Shown here: positions 48,536-57,053 of the stretch, piece after piece
How positions within the stretch are numbered: position 1 is the stretch's first letter
How the letters are laid out: every line of letters begins with the position of its first letter
Assembly: GCA_021325525.1 (NCBI GenBank)
Contig: JAJPHB010000116.1
Span: 18,831-82,830 of the forward strand
Origin: Alphaproteobacteria bacterium
GTDB taxonomy: Bacteria; Pseudomonadota; Alphaproteobacteria; ATCC43930; CGMCC-115725
Length of the DNA stretch: 64,000 nt
Reading direction: 5' to 3'
Notes under the pieces: generated by a model
Told to the model about the DNA's origin: nothing
What the model saw: the letters and a program-made list of their open reading frames with translations, nothing else
The model's database searches: none
Position numbers and translations under genes: made by a program

Positions 48536-49000
48536 ATGGCCGGACGGATCGAAGCGCGCTTGGTGGAGCTCGGGATCGTGCTGCCGAAGGCGGGGGCGCC
48601 GCTCGCCAATTACGTGCCGTTCGTGCGCAGCGCCAACCTCCTCTTCATCGCCGGCCAGATCTGCCAATGGGAGGGCGAGCGGCGCTTTGTCGGCAAGCTC
48701 GGCGGCGGCCTCACCCTCGAACAGGGCGTCGAGGCGGCGCGGCTCTGCGGGCTCAATATCCTGGCGCAAGCAAAGGCCGCGCTTGCCGGCGATCTCGATC
48801 GGGTCCGCCGCTGCGTCAAGCTCGGCGGCTTCGTCAATTCGGCGCCCGATTTCGCCGACCAGCCGAAAATCATCAATGGCTGCTCCGACCTGATGGTCGC
48901 GGTGTTCGGCGATGCCGGGCGCCATGCGCGCACGGCGGTGGGCTGCACCCTGCCCTTCGACGTCGCGGTCGAGATCGACGCTGTCTTCGAGGTCGAGTGA
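48536..49000 (+). CDS. RidA (YjgF/Endoribonuclease L-PSP) family protein
   Basis: A 154-residue RidA-family protein. Typical blocks are ANYVPFVRSANLLFIAGQIC, QGVEAARLCGLNILAQAKAA and VGCTLPFDVAVEIDAVFEVE. The Arg that RidA uses to bind the imine/enamine substrate is near the C-terminus in classic members; here GCTLPFDVAVEID has no matching Arg, so this is probably a Rid subgroup without the deaminase residue. The ATG at 48536 follows AGGAG. It is divergent from the acyltransferase. Confidence 0.88.
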   Translation: MAGRIEARLVELGIVLPKAGAPLANYVPFVRSANLLFIAGQICQWEGERRFVGKLGGGLTLEQGVEAARLCGLNILAQAKAALAGDLDRVRRCVKLGGFVNSAPDFADQPKIINGCSDLMVAVFGDAGRHARTAVGCTLPFDVAVEIDAVFEVE

Positions 49001-49024
49001 GGCAAGCCGTGGAGAGGGGGCGCG

Positions 49025-50185
49025 ATGGCTGACGGCGACCGCGCTGTCACCGTCCGCGCCCTCCGCGGCATCGCCGAGATTGCCGCGGCCGAGTGGGATG
49101 CCTGCGCCGGCGGCGACAACCCCTTCGTCTCGCACACCTTTCTGCAAGCCCTCGAGGAAAGCGGATCGGCGACGGCAGAGACCGGCTGGCTGCCGCAGCA
49201 TCTCGCGGTCGAGGACGCGGATGGGCGGCTCCTAGCCGCGGCGCCTCTGTACCTCAAGAGCCACTCCTATGGCGAATACGTCTTCGACCATGGCTGGGCG
49301 GCGGCTTACGAGCGTGCCGGCGGGCGCTATTACCCCAAGCTGCTCTGCGCCGTGCCCTTCACGCCGGTCACCGGGCCGCGCCTTCTCCTCCGCCCCGATG
49401 CGCCCGCCGCCGTCGCCGACGCGCTCATCGCGGCGATGGTGGAGCTGGCGCGGCGGCACAAGCTGTCCTCGGTGCATGTCACCTTCCCGCGACCCGCGGA
49501 TCGCGACCGCCTCGCCGCCGCCGGCTTTCTCATCCGGACGGGCCAGCAATACCATTGGGAAAACCGTGGTTATGCCGGCTTCGACGATTTCCTGGCGGCG
49601 CTGAATTCGCGCAAGCGCAAGGCGATCCGGCGCGAGCGGCGCGACGCGCTCGCGGGCGGGCTCTCGGTGCATACCCTCACCGGCTCCGCCATCGAGAAGC
49701 GGCATTGGGACGCCTTCTTCCGCTTCTATATCGCGACCTCGGATCGGAAGTGGGGATCGCCCTATCTCAACCGCCGCTTCTTCGACCTCATCGGCCGGCG
49801 CATGCCGGAGAAGATCGTGCTCGTCATGGTCGAGGAGAAGGGACGGTTCGTCGCCGGCGCGCTCAACCTCCTCGGCCGCGACACGCTTTACGGACGCAAT
49901 TGGGGCTGCATCGGCGATTATCCGTTCCTCCATTTCGAGGCCTGCTACTATCGCGCGATCGATTTCGCGATCGCGCACGGGCTCGCCCGGGTCGAGGCCG
50001 GCGCGCAGGGTCAGCACAAGATTCAGCGCGGCTATCTGCCGACACCGACCTATAGCGCGCACTGGCTGCGCGACCCCGGCTTCGCCCGCGCCGTCGCCGA
50101 TTTTCTCGACCGCGAGCGCTCGCTGGTCGAGCACGAGATGGACGAGCTCGCCGAATTCTCGCCCTTCCGCCGCGAGGCCGATTGA
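49025..50185 (+). CDS. DUF482 / GNAT-like protein
   Basis: A 386-residue DUF482 protein related to FemAB/GNAT acyltransferases. Typical text is NPFVSHTFLQALEESGSAT, EYVFDHGWAAAYERAGGRYY, YPKLLCAVPFTPVTGPRLL and GAQGQHKIQRGYLP, which is diagnostic for the family. The members are sometimes annotated as peptidoglycan biosynthesis proteins, without firm proof. It follows RidA by 24 bases and sppA starts 54 bases later, so the three may be one operon. Confidence 0.88.
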   Translation: MADGDRAVTVRALRGIAEIAAAEWDACAGGDNPFVSHTFLQALEESGSATAETGWLPQHLAVEDADGRLLAAAPLYLKSHSYGEYVFDHGWAAAYERAGGRYYPKLLCAVPFTPVTGPRLLLRPDAPAAVADALIAAMVELARRHKLSSVHVTFPRPADRDRLAAAGFLIRTGQQYHWENRGYAGFDDFLAALNSRKRKAIRRERRDALAGGLSVHTLTGSAIEKRHWDAFFRFYIATSDRKWGSPYLNRRFFDLIGRRMPEKIVLVMVEEKGRFVAGALNLLGRDTLYGRNWGCIGDYPFLHFEACYYRAIDFAIAHGLARVEAGAQGQHKIQRGYLPTPTYSAHWLRDPGFARAVADFLDRERSLVEHEMDELAEFSPFRREAD

Positions 50186-50239
50186 GGCGGTCGCCCTCCG
50201 CTCGCTACCCGAAGGGCCCAACCAGGGAGAAAGACGCTG

Positions 50240-52024
50240 ATGCGCCGCTTCATCGTGGGTGCCCTCGCCGTATTGGGGGGTCTCCTCGTGCTGTCCGTCC
50301 TCGGCGCCGTCGTCGCCTGGCATTTCCTGGCGCCGCGGCAGCCGGCGATCGCCGCCTCGACCATCCTCGAACTCGACCTGACGCAGCCGCCGGTCGAGGC
50401 GCCGCCGCGCGATGCCGTCTCGCAGCTCTTCCTCGAGGAAAGGCTGTCCCTGCGCGACGTGCTCGACGCGCTGCAACGCGCCGGCGCCGATCCGCGGGTC
50501 AAGGGCGTCATCGCCCGCGTCGGCAATGACCAGATCGGGACGGCGACGGTGCAGCAGTTGCGCGACGCCGTCGCGGCCTTCCGGGGCAAAGGCAAGTTCG
50601 CCCTTGCCTTCGCCGACACCTTCGGCGAGTTCGGACCAGGCAACCGCTCCTATTATCTCGCCACCGCCTTCGACGAGATCTGGCTGCAGCCGCTGGGCCA
50701 GCTCGGCCTCACCGGGCTTCGCGCCGAGACCCCGTTCCTGCGCGGCACGCTCGATCTCCTCGGCATCGTGCCGCGGCTCGATCATCGCTCGGAATACAAA
50801 TCGGCGATGAACACCCTCACCGATACCGAAATGAAGCCGGCGCAGCGCGAGGAGACCGAAGCCATCGTCAAATCGGTGTTCGGCCAGATGCTGCGCGACG
50901 TCGCGGCGGCGCGTCGCATCGCCGAGCCCGATCTGCGCAAGATCATCGATGGCGGACCCTATCTCGCGGCCGAAGCGCTGAAGCTGCGCCTCGTCGACCA
51001 TGTCGGCTATCGCGACGAGGCGATCGCCGCGGCCCGCGCCCGGGCGGGCGGCATTGCGGCGCTGCTCCGCCCGCTGCCCTATCTCGACCGGGCCGGGCGC
51101 CCCAACCGCGAGGGGCCGACCATCGCGCTCATCTATGGCGACGGCATCATCGCTCGCGGCGGCAGCGAGGAAAATCCGCTCACCGGCGCGGGCGTGCTCG
51201 GCTCGGACACGGTGGCGCGCGCCTTCCGCAGCGCCCTCGCCGACCCGACCGTGCGCGCCATCCTCTTCCGCATCGACAGCCCCGGCGGCTCGGCCGTGGC
51301 ATCGGAGACGATCTGGCGCGAGACGGTCCGCGCCCGCCAGGCGAATATTCCGGTCATCGTCTGCATGGGCGACGTGGCGGGGTCGGGCGGCTATTACATC
51401 GCCGCCGCCGCCAACAAGATCGTCGCCGAGCCGGCGACGCTGACGGGCTCGATCGGCGTTGTCGCCGGCAAGATGCTGACCAGCGGCTTCTGGTCGAAGA
51501 TCGGCGTCTCCTGGGGCGTCGTCGATGACGGCGCCGATGCCGGCTTCTTCAGCACGCTCCAGGACTACACTCCAGAAGGTCAGCGCCATTTCGAGAGCTT
51601 CCTCGATACCGTCTATGCGGGGTTCAAGGAGCGCGTCGCCGACGGGCGAAGGCTCGATAAGGAGACGGTGGAGAAGGTGGCGCGCGGACGCGTCTGGACG
51701 GGCGAGGACGCCAAGGCGCTCGGCCTTGTCGATGCGCTCGGCGGCTATGAGACGGCGCTCCGCCTCGCGCGCATCGCCGCGCATCTCGACCCCGAAGGGC
51801 CGATCACCCTGAAGCAGTACCCGCCCGAGCGCAGCGCCCGCGAAGAGATCCTCGACCGGCTGCTCGGCCGCGAGCCGCCGGCCGAGGCGGCGATTTCGCG
51901 ACAGGGCCTGGTCGCCGAGCTGCGCCGCCTCGCCCGCCTCGCCCAGCCGCTTCTGCAGCGCGCCGAGTCGCTCGCCGCGCCGCCAGGCGCCGTCCGCATG
52001 CCGGCCGGGCCAGAGCTGCGGTAG
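50240..52024 (+). CDS. sppA: signal peptide peptidase SppA, 67K type
   Basis: A 594-residue inner-membrane serine protease that degrades cleaved signal peptides. It has one N-terminal membrane helix (residues 5-30, ALAVLGGLLVLSVLGAVVAW) and two tandem S49 domains. The general-base Lys is in HRSEYKSAMN (about residue 189) and the nucleophile Ser in VAGSGGYYIAA (about residue 382), as in E. coli SppA. It has the full tandem length. Confidence 0.93.
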   Translation: MRRFIVGALAVLGGLLVLSVLGAVVAWHFLAPRQPAIAASTILELDLTQPPVEAPPRDAVSQLFLEERLSLRDVLDALQRAGADPRVKGVIARVGNDQIGTATVQQLRDAVAAFRGKGKFALAFADTFGEFGPGNRSYYLATAFDEIWLQPLGQLGLTGLRAETPFLRGTLDLLGIVPRLDHRSEYKSAMNTLTDTEMKPAQREETEAIVKSVFGQMLRDVAAARRIAEPDLRKIIDGGPYLAAEALKLRLVDHVGYRDEAIAAARARAGGIAALLRPLPYLDRAGRPNREGPTIALIYGDGIIARGGSEENPLTGAGVLGSDTVARAFRSALADPTVRAILFRIDSPGGSAVASETIWRETVRARQANIPVIVCMGDVAGSGGYYIAAAANKIVAEPATLTGSIGVVAGKMLTSGFWSKIGVSWGVVDDGADAGFFSTLQDYTPEGQRHFESFLDTVYAGFKERVADGRRLDKETVEKVARGRVWTGEDAKALGLVDALGGYETALRLARIAAHLDPEGPITLKQYPPERSAREEILDRLLGREPPAEAAISRQGLVAELRRLARLAQPLLQRAESLAAPPGAVRMPAGPELR

Positions 52025-52040
52025 GTCCCAAGGACGGGCT

Positions 52041-53087
52041 TCAGCTCGAAGGCGCCGCCGCGTCGATCCGGTGAAAGCCCTTGAGGCGGTAGATGACGGC
52101 CGAGCCGATCCAGCTCAGCACGAAGATGGCGATGATGAGATAGCCCATGCCGCCGAAATTCTCGTTGAGGGCGGCGACCACATCCCAGAGCCCGCCGCTG
52201 AGGCTCAAGCGGTCGCCGACGAGGCCGAGCACCTCGACCCCGCCGACCACCAGGGCCGCCAGAACCGACACGGCCGTGATCGTCATATTGTAATAGAGCT
52301 TGCGGATGGGCTTGCGATAGGCCCAGCCATAGGCCCCGACCATGAGGATGCCGTCCGTCGTGTCGATGAGCGTCATGCTGGCGGTGAAGAGCGCCGGGAA
52401 GATCATGATCGCCCAGACGGAGAGGCCTTTCGCCGCCTCTTCGGCGGAGATGCCGAGCAGCGCCACCTCGCTCGCCGTCTCGAAGCCGAGCCCGAAGAGG
52501 AAGCCCAGCGGGTACATCTGCCAGCTCCGCGACAGCATGGCGAAGAGCGGCCGCAGGAGGCGGGCAAGGAGGCCGCCTTGCTGGAGAAGGCGGTCGAGGT
52601 CCTCCTCGGCATAGCCGCCGCCGGCCTTGACGCGGGCGAAGCTGCGATAGACGCCGCGCAGAACGAACATGTTGATGACCGCGACGGCGAGGAGGAAGAG
52701 CGCGGATACCGCCGTGCTGATGACGCCGCCGATCTCGCGCAGCGCATCGAGCTCATCCTTGAAGGCGGAGGCCGCCAGCGCGATCGCCGAAGAGGCCAGG
52801 ATGACGACCGTCGCGTGTCCGAGCGCGAAGAAGAGCCCGACGCAGAGCGGGCGCTTTCCCTCCTGCATGAGCTTGCGCGTGACGTTGTCGATGGCGGCGA
52901 TATGGTCGGCATCGACCGCATGGCGCAGGCCGAAGCCGTAGGCGATCAGCGCGGTGCCGAGGAGCACGGGCCGCTCGCCGAGGGCGAGGAGCGCGCCTGC
53001 CCAGACGGCGAGATTGGCGACGGCTAGGCCGCCATAGATACCGATGATCCGGCCCCGGTCGCGTCCTTGAAGAAGATATCGGCCCAT
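52041..53087 (-). CDS. nickel/cobalt transporter (NiCoT family)
   Basis: A 348-residue membrane protein with about eight helices. The NiCoT signature HX4DH is H56-D61-H62 in RHAVDADHIAAIDNVTRKLM; the second signature appears as GLFFALGHATVVI and the third as LGFETASEVALLG. Such permeases take up Ni(II) or Co(II). The cobalamin riboswitch upstream points to cobalt as the physiological substrate. Confidence 0.93.
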   Translation of the reverse strand: MGRYLLQGRDRGRIIGIYGGLAVANLAVWAGALLALGERPVLLGTALIAYGFGLRHAVDADHIAAIDNVTRKLMQEGKRPLCVGLFFALGHATVVILASSAIALAASAFKDELDALREIGGVISTAVSALFLLAVAVINMFVLRGVYRSFARVKAGGGYAEEDLDRLLQQGGLLARLLRPLFAMLSRSWQMYPLGFLFGLGFETASEVALLGISAEEAAKGLSVWAIMIFPALFTASMTLIDTTDGILMVGAYGWAYRKPIRKLYYNMTITAVSVLAALVVGGVEVLGLVGDRLSLSGGLWDVVAALNENFGGMGYLIIAIFVLSWIGSAVIYRLKGFHRIDAAAPSS

Positions 53088-53157
53088 TGCGCCCCGCCGC
53101 TGACCTCGCTCGTCAGCGCGCAGGCGCCCCGGCCAAGCAGAGCCGCTGGGCCGTTGC

Positions 53158-53178
53158 CATCGGGCACCCCGCCCGATG
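53158..53178 (-). promoter_or_regulatory. hairpin between cobalamin riboswitch and permease start
   Basis: In the minus-strand leader, CATCGGGC and GCCCGATG form a perfect 8-base stem with a 5-base loop (53158-53178). It lies about 20 bases after the B12 box and 70 bases before the start codon. No T run follows, so I infer an expression-platform or structural hairpin, not a plain terminator. Confidence 0.45.
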
Positions 53179-53194
53179 CTGGCGTGACGTCCCG

Positions 53195-53390
53195 TGACGG
53201 CAGGTCTCCTGGCTCGCGGGTCGTGACCTGCCGCCGACCTTCCCGGTTGCCCAGTGGTCGGCGATGGGCGGCAGGCTCGCCGCTTACAGTTGCGGGGGCA
53301 GCCACGGCGTTGGCCCCTCTTGGGTCGTCCGCACCGTGTTCCCTATTAATCCCCTGGAATCCATCCGTCGGGGAACCGTCACGACCGGCA
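53195..53390 (-). ncRNA. cobalamin riboswitch
   Basis: Read on the minus strand, the leader holds the conserved parts of the cobalamin aptamer in order: CGGTTCCCC and GGGAACACGGTG near the 5' end, GCTGCCCCCGCAACTGTAAG in the core, CCACTGGG, and the B12 box AGCCAGGAGACCTGCC (53214-53199). It precedes the cobalt/nickel permease gene at 53087, which it is expected to turn off when adenosylcobalamin is plentiful. The boundaries are approximate. Confidence 0.95.
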
Positions 53391-53435
53391 GGTTACGAAG
53401 GGCCGGCGATGAAAGTCAACCGCGGCCGCGCGCCG

Positions 53436-53822
53436 TCAGCGCTGGTCGACGGCGCAGACATCCGCGGACAGCGCCGCCGCCACCTCGTGCCGCAGCTCGC
53501 CCATGCGGATCGGCTTCGTCAGCAGCTTGCCGAATTTGAGGCCCTTGTCGCGCAACAGCTTCGTCTGCTCGTGCTTGCCGGTCAGGTACAGCACTTTGAG
53601 CGATGGCCGCCGAAGCTTCGCCATGCGTGCGAGATTGAAGCCGTTCAACCCCGGCATCACGACATCGGTCAACAGGAGATCGATCGACTGACCCTCGTCG
53701 AGAATATCGAGCGCTTCGGTGCCGCCGCGCGCCGTCAGCACGCTGTAGCCGCTCGCGGTCAGCATGTCCTCGAAGGTTTGGAGGACATCGGGCGCGTCAT
53801 CCACCACCATTATCGTCGCCAC
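53436..53822 (-). CDS. single-domain response regulator
   Basis: A 128-residue receiver domain with no output domain. Acidic pair D8-D9, phospho-acceptor D53 in LLLTDVVMPG, Thr81 and Lys103 in LLTKPIRM are all in place. It starts at a GTG (53822) with CAGGAGAG upstream. It is followed by the riboswitch region on the same strand and lies 56 bases downstream of another receiver gene. No histidine kinase is nearby; it resembles the receiver domains often fused to hybrid kinases. Confidence 0.85.
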   Translation of the reverse strand: MATIMVVDDAPDVLQTFEDMLTASGYSVLTARGGTEALDILDEGQSIDLLLTDVVMPGLNGFNLARMAKLRRPSLKVLYLTGKHEQTKLLRDKGLKFGKLLTKPIRMGELRHEVAAALSADVCAVDQR

Positions 53823-53878
53823 GGTTCTCTCCTGCTGCGGCTCGGGTTCACGACATACGGTTGCTGGCGGCGCGCGGC

Positions 53879-54286
53879 TTAGCGCGGCGCGCTCACGACG
53901 CAGTCGGCCTTCACCTTCTGCAAGGCGCGATCGACCGCCTCCAGCAGCGACTTCATCGGAAATGGCTTCAGGAGGTAGTTGTGCCCGCTCTTCTCGAGAC
54001 GCTCGAAATGATCGTGATGGCCGGTGACGAGAACGACGCCCAGCCCGCAATCGGCGGCGTGGACGGCAAGCGAATAGCCATCCTCGCCGCCCGGCAGCGA
54101 TACGTCGATGACGACGACATCGATGGGATCCTTGGCGATCGCCTGTCGCATTTCGGCTCCGGACGCGACGGCAGCGAAGTGGTAGCCCTCGGCGGCGAAA
54201 ACGTCGCTCAGCAGATCGCGAATATCCGAATTGTCCTCGACGACAAGGACACGGCAGATGCGTTTCGATGCTGATGTTCGTGGCAT
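53879..54286 (-). CDS. single-domain response regulator
   Basis: A 135-residue receiver-only protein. It has the acidic pair E17-D18 (VLVVEDNSDI), phospho-acceptor D61 in VVVIDVSLPG, Thr88 in VLVTGHHDHF and Lys107 in YLLKPFPM. The short C-terminal extension (KVKADCVVSAPR) has no recognised domain. It probably shares a transcript with the next receiver gene. The kinase is not in the window. Confidence 0.85.
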   Translation of the reverse strand: MPRTSASKRICRVLVVEDNSDIRDLLSDVFAAEGYHFAAVASGAEMRQAIAKDPIDVVVIDVSLPGGEDGYSLAVHAADCGLGVVLVTGHHDHFERLEKSGHNYLLKPFPMKSLLEAVDRALQKVKADCVVSAPR

Positions 54287-54452
54287 TCTCGTCCCCGTTT
54301 TGATTGTTATTGCGGCTCATTAGCAGGCGCCAAAGGCCGACGCTATTGCCTTTTCCGTTCCTTGGACCGGGCCGATGAACGCAGCAGCGAAAGATCCGCC
54401 GGACCGGTCGGCGCAAAGACCCGCCGTGCACCAGCAACGCGGCCAGAGGCCG

Positions 54453-55316
54453 TCAGAGCTCGGTCCGCAGATCCCAGAGCTCGGGGAAGAAGCGGATGTC
54501 GAGCGCATGGCGAAGATAGGCCACGCCTGCCGTGCCGCCGGTCCCGCGCTTCATGCCGATGATGCGGGTCACGGTCGTCATGTGGCGGAAGCGCCATTGC
54601 TGGAACCAGTCTTCGAGATCGACGAGCTCCTCCGCCAGCTCGTAGAGGTCCCAATGGCGCGCGGTGTCGCGGTAGATTTCGAGCCACGCCGCCTTGACGC
54701 TGGGGTGGGCGCGGTGCGGCCGAGTCCGGTCGCGGGCGAGCACGGCGTCGTCGATGGCGAAGCCGCGCCGCGCCAACAGCGCGATCGCCTCGTCATAGAG
54801 GCTCGGCGCCGCGAGCGCCGATTGCAGCGCGGCCACGATCTCGGGGCGATGGCGGTGCGGCGCCAGCATCTCGGCATTCTTGTTGCCGAGCGCGAATTCG
54901 ATGAGGCGGTACTGGTATGATTGGAAGCCGGAGGACTGCCCGAGCGCGGCGCGGAAGCGCGAGTAATCGGCCGGGGTCATCGTCGAGAGCACGTCCCAGG
55001 ACTGAATGAGCTGCGCCTGAATGCGGCTGACGCGCGCCAAACCCTTGAAGGCGGGCTGCAGATCGCCGGCACGAAGCTGCGCCGTCGCGTGGCGCAGCTC
55101 GTGGAGAACGAGCTTCATCCAGAGCTCGGTCGCCTGGTGAATGATGATGAAGAGCAGCTCGTCATGCTCGGCCGATCGCGGCTGCTGACAGGCGAGGAGC
55201 CGGTCGAGGGCGAGATAGTCGCCATAGCTCATCGACCGGCTGAAATCGACATGGGCCTCGGCGGCGGGATGGCGCGCGCGGCGGGTCGGAGGCGAGGCGA
55301 GTGTCGGTTTCTTCAT
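54453..55316 (-). CDS. kynA: tryptophan 2,3-dioxygenase
   Basis: A 287-residue haem dioxygenase that opens the indole ring of tryptophan to N-formylkynurenine. Family text: [57 protein letters not shown] and the C-terminal [20 protein letters not shown] with the haem-ligand His. The ATG at 55316 looks like the usual family start; a GTG at 55358 with AAGGG 6 bases upstream is a possible alternative that adds 14 residues. No kynB or kynU is in the window. Confidence 0.94.
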   Translation of the reverse strand: MKKPTLASPPTRRARHPAAEAHVDFSRSMSYGDYLALDRLLACQQPRSAEHDELLFIIIHQATELWMKLVLHELRHATAQLRAGDLQPAFKGLARVSRIQAQLIQSWDVLSTMTPADYSRFRAALGQSSGFQSYQYRLIEFALGNKNAEMLAPHRHRPEIVAALQSALAAPSLYDEAIALLARRGFAIDDAVLARDRTRPHRAHPSVKAAWLEIYRDTARHWDLYELAEELVDLEDWFQQWRFRHMTTVTRIIGMKRGTGGTAGVAYLRHALDIRFFPELWDLRTEL

Positions 55317-55426
55317 CTTGGGCTCAGAGTTTAGCCGGAGATTCGCGGATCGCCCCACTTCATACCCTTAGCGCGGTAGCGGCCAGAATGCCTTTCCCGT
55401 ACCCAGCACGATCGAGAGGCAGTTTA

Positions 55427-55510
55427 GCGCAGAGGGCGCAGAGGATGCGCGGAGGGCGCATCTACTTCGATGCCCCGGCGTACTCCGCGCATCCGCAGCG
55501 CCCTTCGCGC
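55427..55510. repeat. 84-base two-tier inverted repeat
   Basis: The inner arms GGATGCGCGGAG (55443-55454) and CTCCGCGCATCC (55483-55494) are perfectly complementary over 12 bases. The outer arms GCGCAGAGGGCGC (55427-55439) and GCGCCCTTCGCGC (55498-55510) pair with about two mismatches, with 3-base spacers on both sides. It lies in the 244-base gap between the GST and kynA genes. The symmetric design suggests a REP-like element or a strong RNA hairpin. Confidence 0.75.
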
Positions 55511-55560
55511 TGAAGTGTTGCCTTCGGCTAAGTCTGATCGATGAGGCATGATGCCCAAAT

Positions 55561-56265
55561 CTACGTGCGCTTCGGGATCTCGAGCCCACGCCGCACCGCC
55601 GGCCGCGCCAAGCCGCGATCGAGCCAGGCCGGGACCAGCTTCAGCGCATCGAAGGCGACGAGATCGCGCGCCTCGTAAAAGCCGATGAGATTGCGCACCC
55701 AGCCGAGCAGGGAAATATCGGCGATCGTGTACTCATCGCCCATGATCCACTGCCGACCGGCAAGGCGCGTCTCGAGGACGCCGAGGAGGCGTTTCGATTC
55801 GCCGACGTAGCGTTCGAGCGGCCGCTTGTCGGCGATCTCGCGTCCGGCGAATTTATGAAAATAGCCGACCTGGCCGAAGATCGGGCCGACCGCCGCCATC
55901 TGGAAGAACACCCATTGGATGGTCTCGTAACGCCGCGCCGGATCGGCGGGCAGAAGCTGCCCGGTCTTCTCGGCCAGGTAAAGGAGGATGGCACCCGACT
56001 CGAACAGGCCGAGGGGCTTCCCGCCCGGTCCGTCGGGATCGATGATGGCCGGGATCTTGCCGTTCGGATTCAAGGACAGGAATTCGGGCGTCCAGCTCTC
56101 GTTCTTGCCGATGTCGACGAGGTGCGGCTCGTAGGCAAGCCCCATCTCTTCCAGGGCGATCGACACCTTGACCCCGTTCGGCGTCGGCAGGGAATAGAGC
56201 TGGAGGCGGTCGGGATATTTGGGCGGCCAGCGCCGCGTGATCGGAAAGCTCGAAAAATCCGCCAT
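55561..56265 (-). CDS. glutathione S-transferase family protein (YfcG/YghU-like)
   Basis: A 234-residue GST with the N-terminal thioredoxin fold (LQLYSLPTPNGVKVSIALEE) and the SNAIL-like block FESGAILLYLAEKTGQLLP. The text NPNGKIPAIIDPDGPGGKPL and QWVFFQMAAVGPIFGQVGYF matches the Nu-class group of YfcG/YghU, which act as disulfide reductases with glutathione. The ATG at 56265 follows GAGAGGA. It is encoded just downstream of the DUF1330 gene on the same strand. Confidence 0.87.
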   Translation of the reverse strand: MADFSSFPITRRWPPKYPDRLQLYSLPTPNGVKVSIALEEMGLAYEPHLVDIGKNESWTPEFLSLNPNGKIPAIIDPDGPGGKPLGLFESGAILLYLAEKTGQLLPADPARRYETIQWVFFQMAAVGPIFGQVGYFHKFAGREIADKRPLERYVGESKRLLGVLETRLAGRQWIMGDEYTIADISLLGWVRNLIGFYEARDLVAFDALKLVPAWLDRGLARPAVRRGLEIPKRT

Positions 56266-56309
56266 AAAGGTCCTCTCTGGTTGAGCTGCGAGCCGCATCC
56301 GCCGCGCCG

Positions 56310-56606
56310 CTAACCCGGCTCCCCGTCGACGAGGACGAGGCGGCGCCGCAGCGCCCCCTGCCGCCGCACGCGAAGCGCTTCGGCATAGTCGGACGATTCG
56401 TACCAGGCGCGCGCCTGCTCGAGCGTCGGGAACGCGACGATGACAATGTGCTGCGGCGACCAGCCGCCTTCGAGGCTCTCGATGGCGCCGCCGCGAACAA
56501 TGTAGCGGCCGCCATGGCGCGCGATCGAGGCCTCGGCCAGCGATCGATACTCTCGCAGAAGCTCCGGGTCGAGAGGCTCGACATCCGAGATGACGAAAGC
56601 GGGCAT
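56310..56606 (-). CDS. DUF1330 family protein
   Basis: A 98-residue ferredoxin-like alpha/beta-barrel protein of the DUF1330 family. The signature is GGRYIVRGGAIESLEGGWSP followed by VIVAFPTLEQARAWYESSDY. Members form dimers and have no agreed function. It ends 45 bases before the GST gene. Confidence 0.88.
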   Translation of the reverse strand: MPAFVISDVEPLDPELLREYRSLAEASIARHGGRYIVRGGAIESLEGGWSPQHIVIVAFPTLEQARAWYESSDYAEALRVRRQGALRRRLVLVDGEPG

Positions 56607-56641
56607 GGCTCCTCCATGAGTTCGGCGCTACCCTCGCGGTC

Positions 56642-57043
56642 ATGCGGAACGACGGCAGGCAAGCGCCGGCTTTGTGGATCCTGATCGCGTCGCTGAGCGG
56701 GATCACGGCAATCCTTGCCGGCACGCTCGCCGCGCATCTCCTTGCCGCCGAGCCGCATGGCGCGCAGCTCATGAGCACCGGCGCGCATTATGCGATGGTC
56801 CACGCCCTCGCGCTCCTCGCGACGGCATTGCTGGGGAGAGGCGAGACAAAGGCGGCGATGCTGCGCGCCGCCGGCTGGCTCTTCACGGCCGGCATCATTC
56901 TCTTCTCCGGCAGCCTCTATGCCCTCGCTCTGACGGGGTTCCGGCCCGTCGCCTGGCTGACGCCCTTCGGCGGGCTCGCCTTCCTCTTGGGATGGGCGGC
57001 GCTCGGGCTCCAGGCGTGGCGGCGGCTCAGATCGGACGCATGA
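56642..57043 (+). CDS. DUF423 family membrane protein
   Basis: A 133-residue protein with four membrane helices, in the DUF423 (YgdD-like) family. Typical text is GAHYAMVHALALLATALLG, FTAGIILFSGSLYALALTG and RPVAWLTPFGGLAFLLGWAA. The function is unknown. It is divergent from DUF1330 and convergent with the chorismate mutase gene. Confidence 0.88.
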   Translation: MRNDGRQAPALWILIASLSGITAILAGTLAAHLLAAEPHGAQLMSTGAHYAMVHALALLATALLGRGETKAAMLRAAGWLFTAGIILFSGSLYALALTGFRPVAWLTPFGGLAFLLGWAALGLQAWRRLRSDA

Positions 57044-57053
57044 GCGCGGCACC

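Noticed and set aside
53024..53305. Minus-strand frame of 93 codons
   Set aside because: It spans the cobalamin riboswitch and the start of the permease gene, so it is not a protein gene.
53067..53882. Plus-strand frame of 271 codons
   Set aside because: Antisense to the riboswitch and a response-regulator gene.
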